This document shows, piece by piece, positions 15,024-15,348 of a stretch of DNA of 15,348 nucleotides; position 1 is the stretch's first letter, and each line of letters begins with the position of its first letter. Below the pieces are notes generated by a model that was not told the DNA's origin, searched no databases, and was given only the letters and a program-made list of their open reading frames with translations. Both the position numbers and the translations under genes were made by a program. The DNA is from HGM11525 sp045649145 (lineage in GTDB: Bacteria; Bacillota; Clostridia; UBA1381), in contig JAZRPK010000038.1 in NCBI GenBank assembly GCA_045649145.1, positions 1 to 15,348 of the forward strand. The letters run 5' to 3'.

Positions 15024-15197
15024 TCAGTTCTCCTCAACTTTTACAAGATGAGATACTTTTTTAATCATACCTCTGATCTGCGCAGTATCCTCATGCACCT
15101 TTACATCTCTGATCTTCTTGAGACCGAGAGCTGCAACGTTAGCCTTCTGATTCTCCTGGCAGCCGATTGTGCTCTTAACTAAAGTTACTTTTAACAT
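15024..15197 (-). CDS. rpmD: 50S ribosomal protein L30
   Basis: A 57-residue L30 of bacterial length. MLKVTLVKSTIGCQENQKAN, then AALGLKKIRDVKVHED and a final RGMIKKVSHLVKVEEN, gives the family's beta-alpha-beta pattern. It binds 23S rRNA in the large subunit. AAGGAGG, overlapping the rpsE stop codon, precedes the ATG, and rplO follows 27 bases later, in the standard spc order rpsE-rpmD-rplO. Confidence 0.96.
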   Translation of the reverse strand: MLKVTLVKSTIGCQENQKANVAALGLKKIRDVKVHEDTAQIRGMIKKVSHLVKVEEN

Positions 15198-15211
15198 AGC
15201 TTTATGCCTCC

Positions 15212-15348
15212 TTAACCGACAATCTGGTCAACAGTCTTGCCGCGGAGCTTTGCAACAGACTCAGCTTCCTTAAGGTTTGCAAGACCTGCAATTGCAGCCT
15301 TGACAACGTTCTTCTTGTTGTTTGAACGCAAACACTTAGTTCTGATAT
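15212..15348 (-). CDS. rpsE: 30S ribosomal protein S5, C-terminal fragment (N-terminus beyond window)
   Basis: The last 44 residues of S5 are visible, starting IRTKCLRSNNKKNVVKAAIA and ending VAKLRGKTVDQIVG, then TAA. This matches the C-terminal ribosomal S5 fold (R-T-K...SNN and LRGKTV are typical). S5 helps decoding fidelity and lines the mRNA entry of the small subunit. The gene enters from the right edge; its stop codon overlaps the rpmD ribosome site. Confidence 0.95.
   Translation of the reverse strand, partial: IRTKCLRSNNKKNVVKAAIAGLANLKEAESVAKLRGKTVDQIVG

Noticed and set aside
1..15348. CRISPR, insertion sequence, tRNA, phage or defence genes
   Set aside because: No repeat arrays, transposase frames, tRNA-like cloverleafs or terminal inverted repeats were seen; nearly all of the window is explained by housekeeping genes and short spacers.

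Overview
This is ordinary chromosomal DNA from a low-to-moderate GC Firmicute, most likely class Clostridia (Oscillospirales/Ruminococcaceae-like). Four things suggest this. The glycogen locus carries the Firmicutes-specific glgD next to glgC. RNase Y and YmdB are present. A KOW-domain gene sits between map and infA. rpsD lies inside the alpha operon (rpsM-rpsK-rpsD-rpoA-rplQ), whereas Bacillus subtilis has it elsewhere. Strong AGGAGG-type ribosome binding sites precede most genes. The placement is by family resemblance only.

Layout. Positions 1-847 (minus) hold most of an AEC-family membrane transporter that runs off the left edge, with a good sigma-A-type promoter at 957-985. Positions 1068-5385 (minus) are a compact glgB-glgC-glgD operon: glgB and glgC overlap by 4 bases, glgD follows after 38 bases, and a terminator lies at about 1012-1049. 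Positions 5386-5754 are a divergent intergenic region with a promoter for glgB, a promoter for rny, two AT-rich near-palindromes, and a leader of about 150 nt before rny that can fold. Positions 5755-8145 (plus) are rny-ymdB, an RNA-turnover and signalling pair, with a perfect 12-bp hairpin between them. Hairpins at 8144-8207 end ymdB and the long operon arriving from the right. Positions 8225-15348 (minus) are the distal spc/alpha ribosomal operon, in transcription order rpsE (partial)-rpmD-rplO-secY-adk-map-KOW gene-infA-rpmJ-[possible Cys-rich mini-ORF]-rpsM-rpsK-rpsD-rpoA-rplQ. Its promoter lies beyond the right edge.

How the genes work together. GlgC makes ADP-glucose, GlgD is probably its non-catalytic regulatory partner, and GlgB adds alpha-1,6 branches; glycogen synthase and phosphorylase are not in the window. 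RNase Y is the membrane-bound endonuclease that starts mRNA decay, and YmdB is its usual operon partner. The right half supplies ribosomal proteins, translation initiation factor IF-1, the RNA polymerase alpha subunit, the Sec translocon channel, adenylate kinase and methionine aminopeptidase.

I found no mobile element, CRISPR array, tRNA, rRNA or defence system. The most interesting non-coding signal is the rny leader: two near-identical heptamers can compete for one complementary heptamer, and one of the two overlaps the ribosome binding site. The rny start codon is also non-standard. The second point of interest is a cysteine-rich mini-ORF in an unusually wide rpmJ-rpsM gap.
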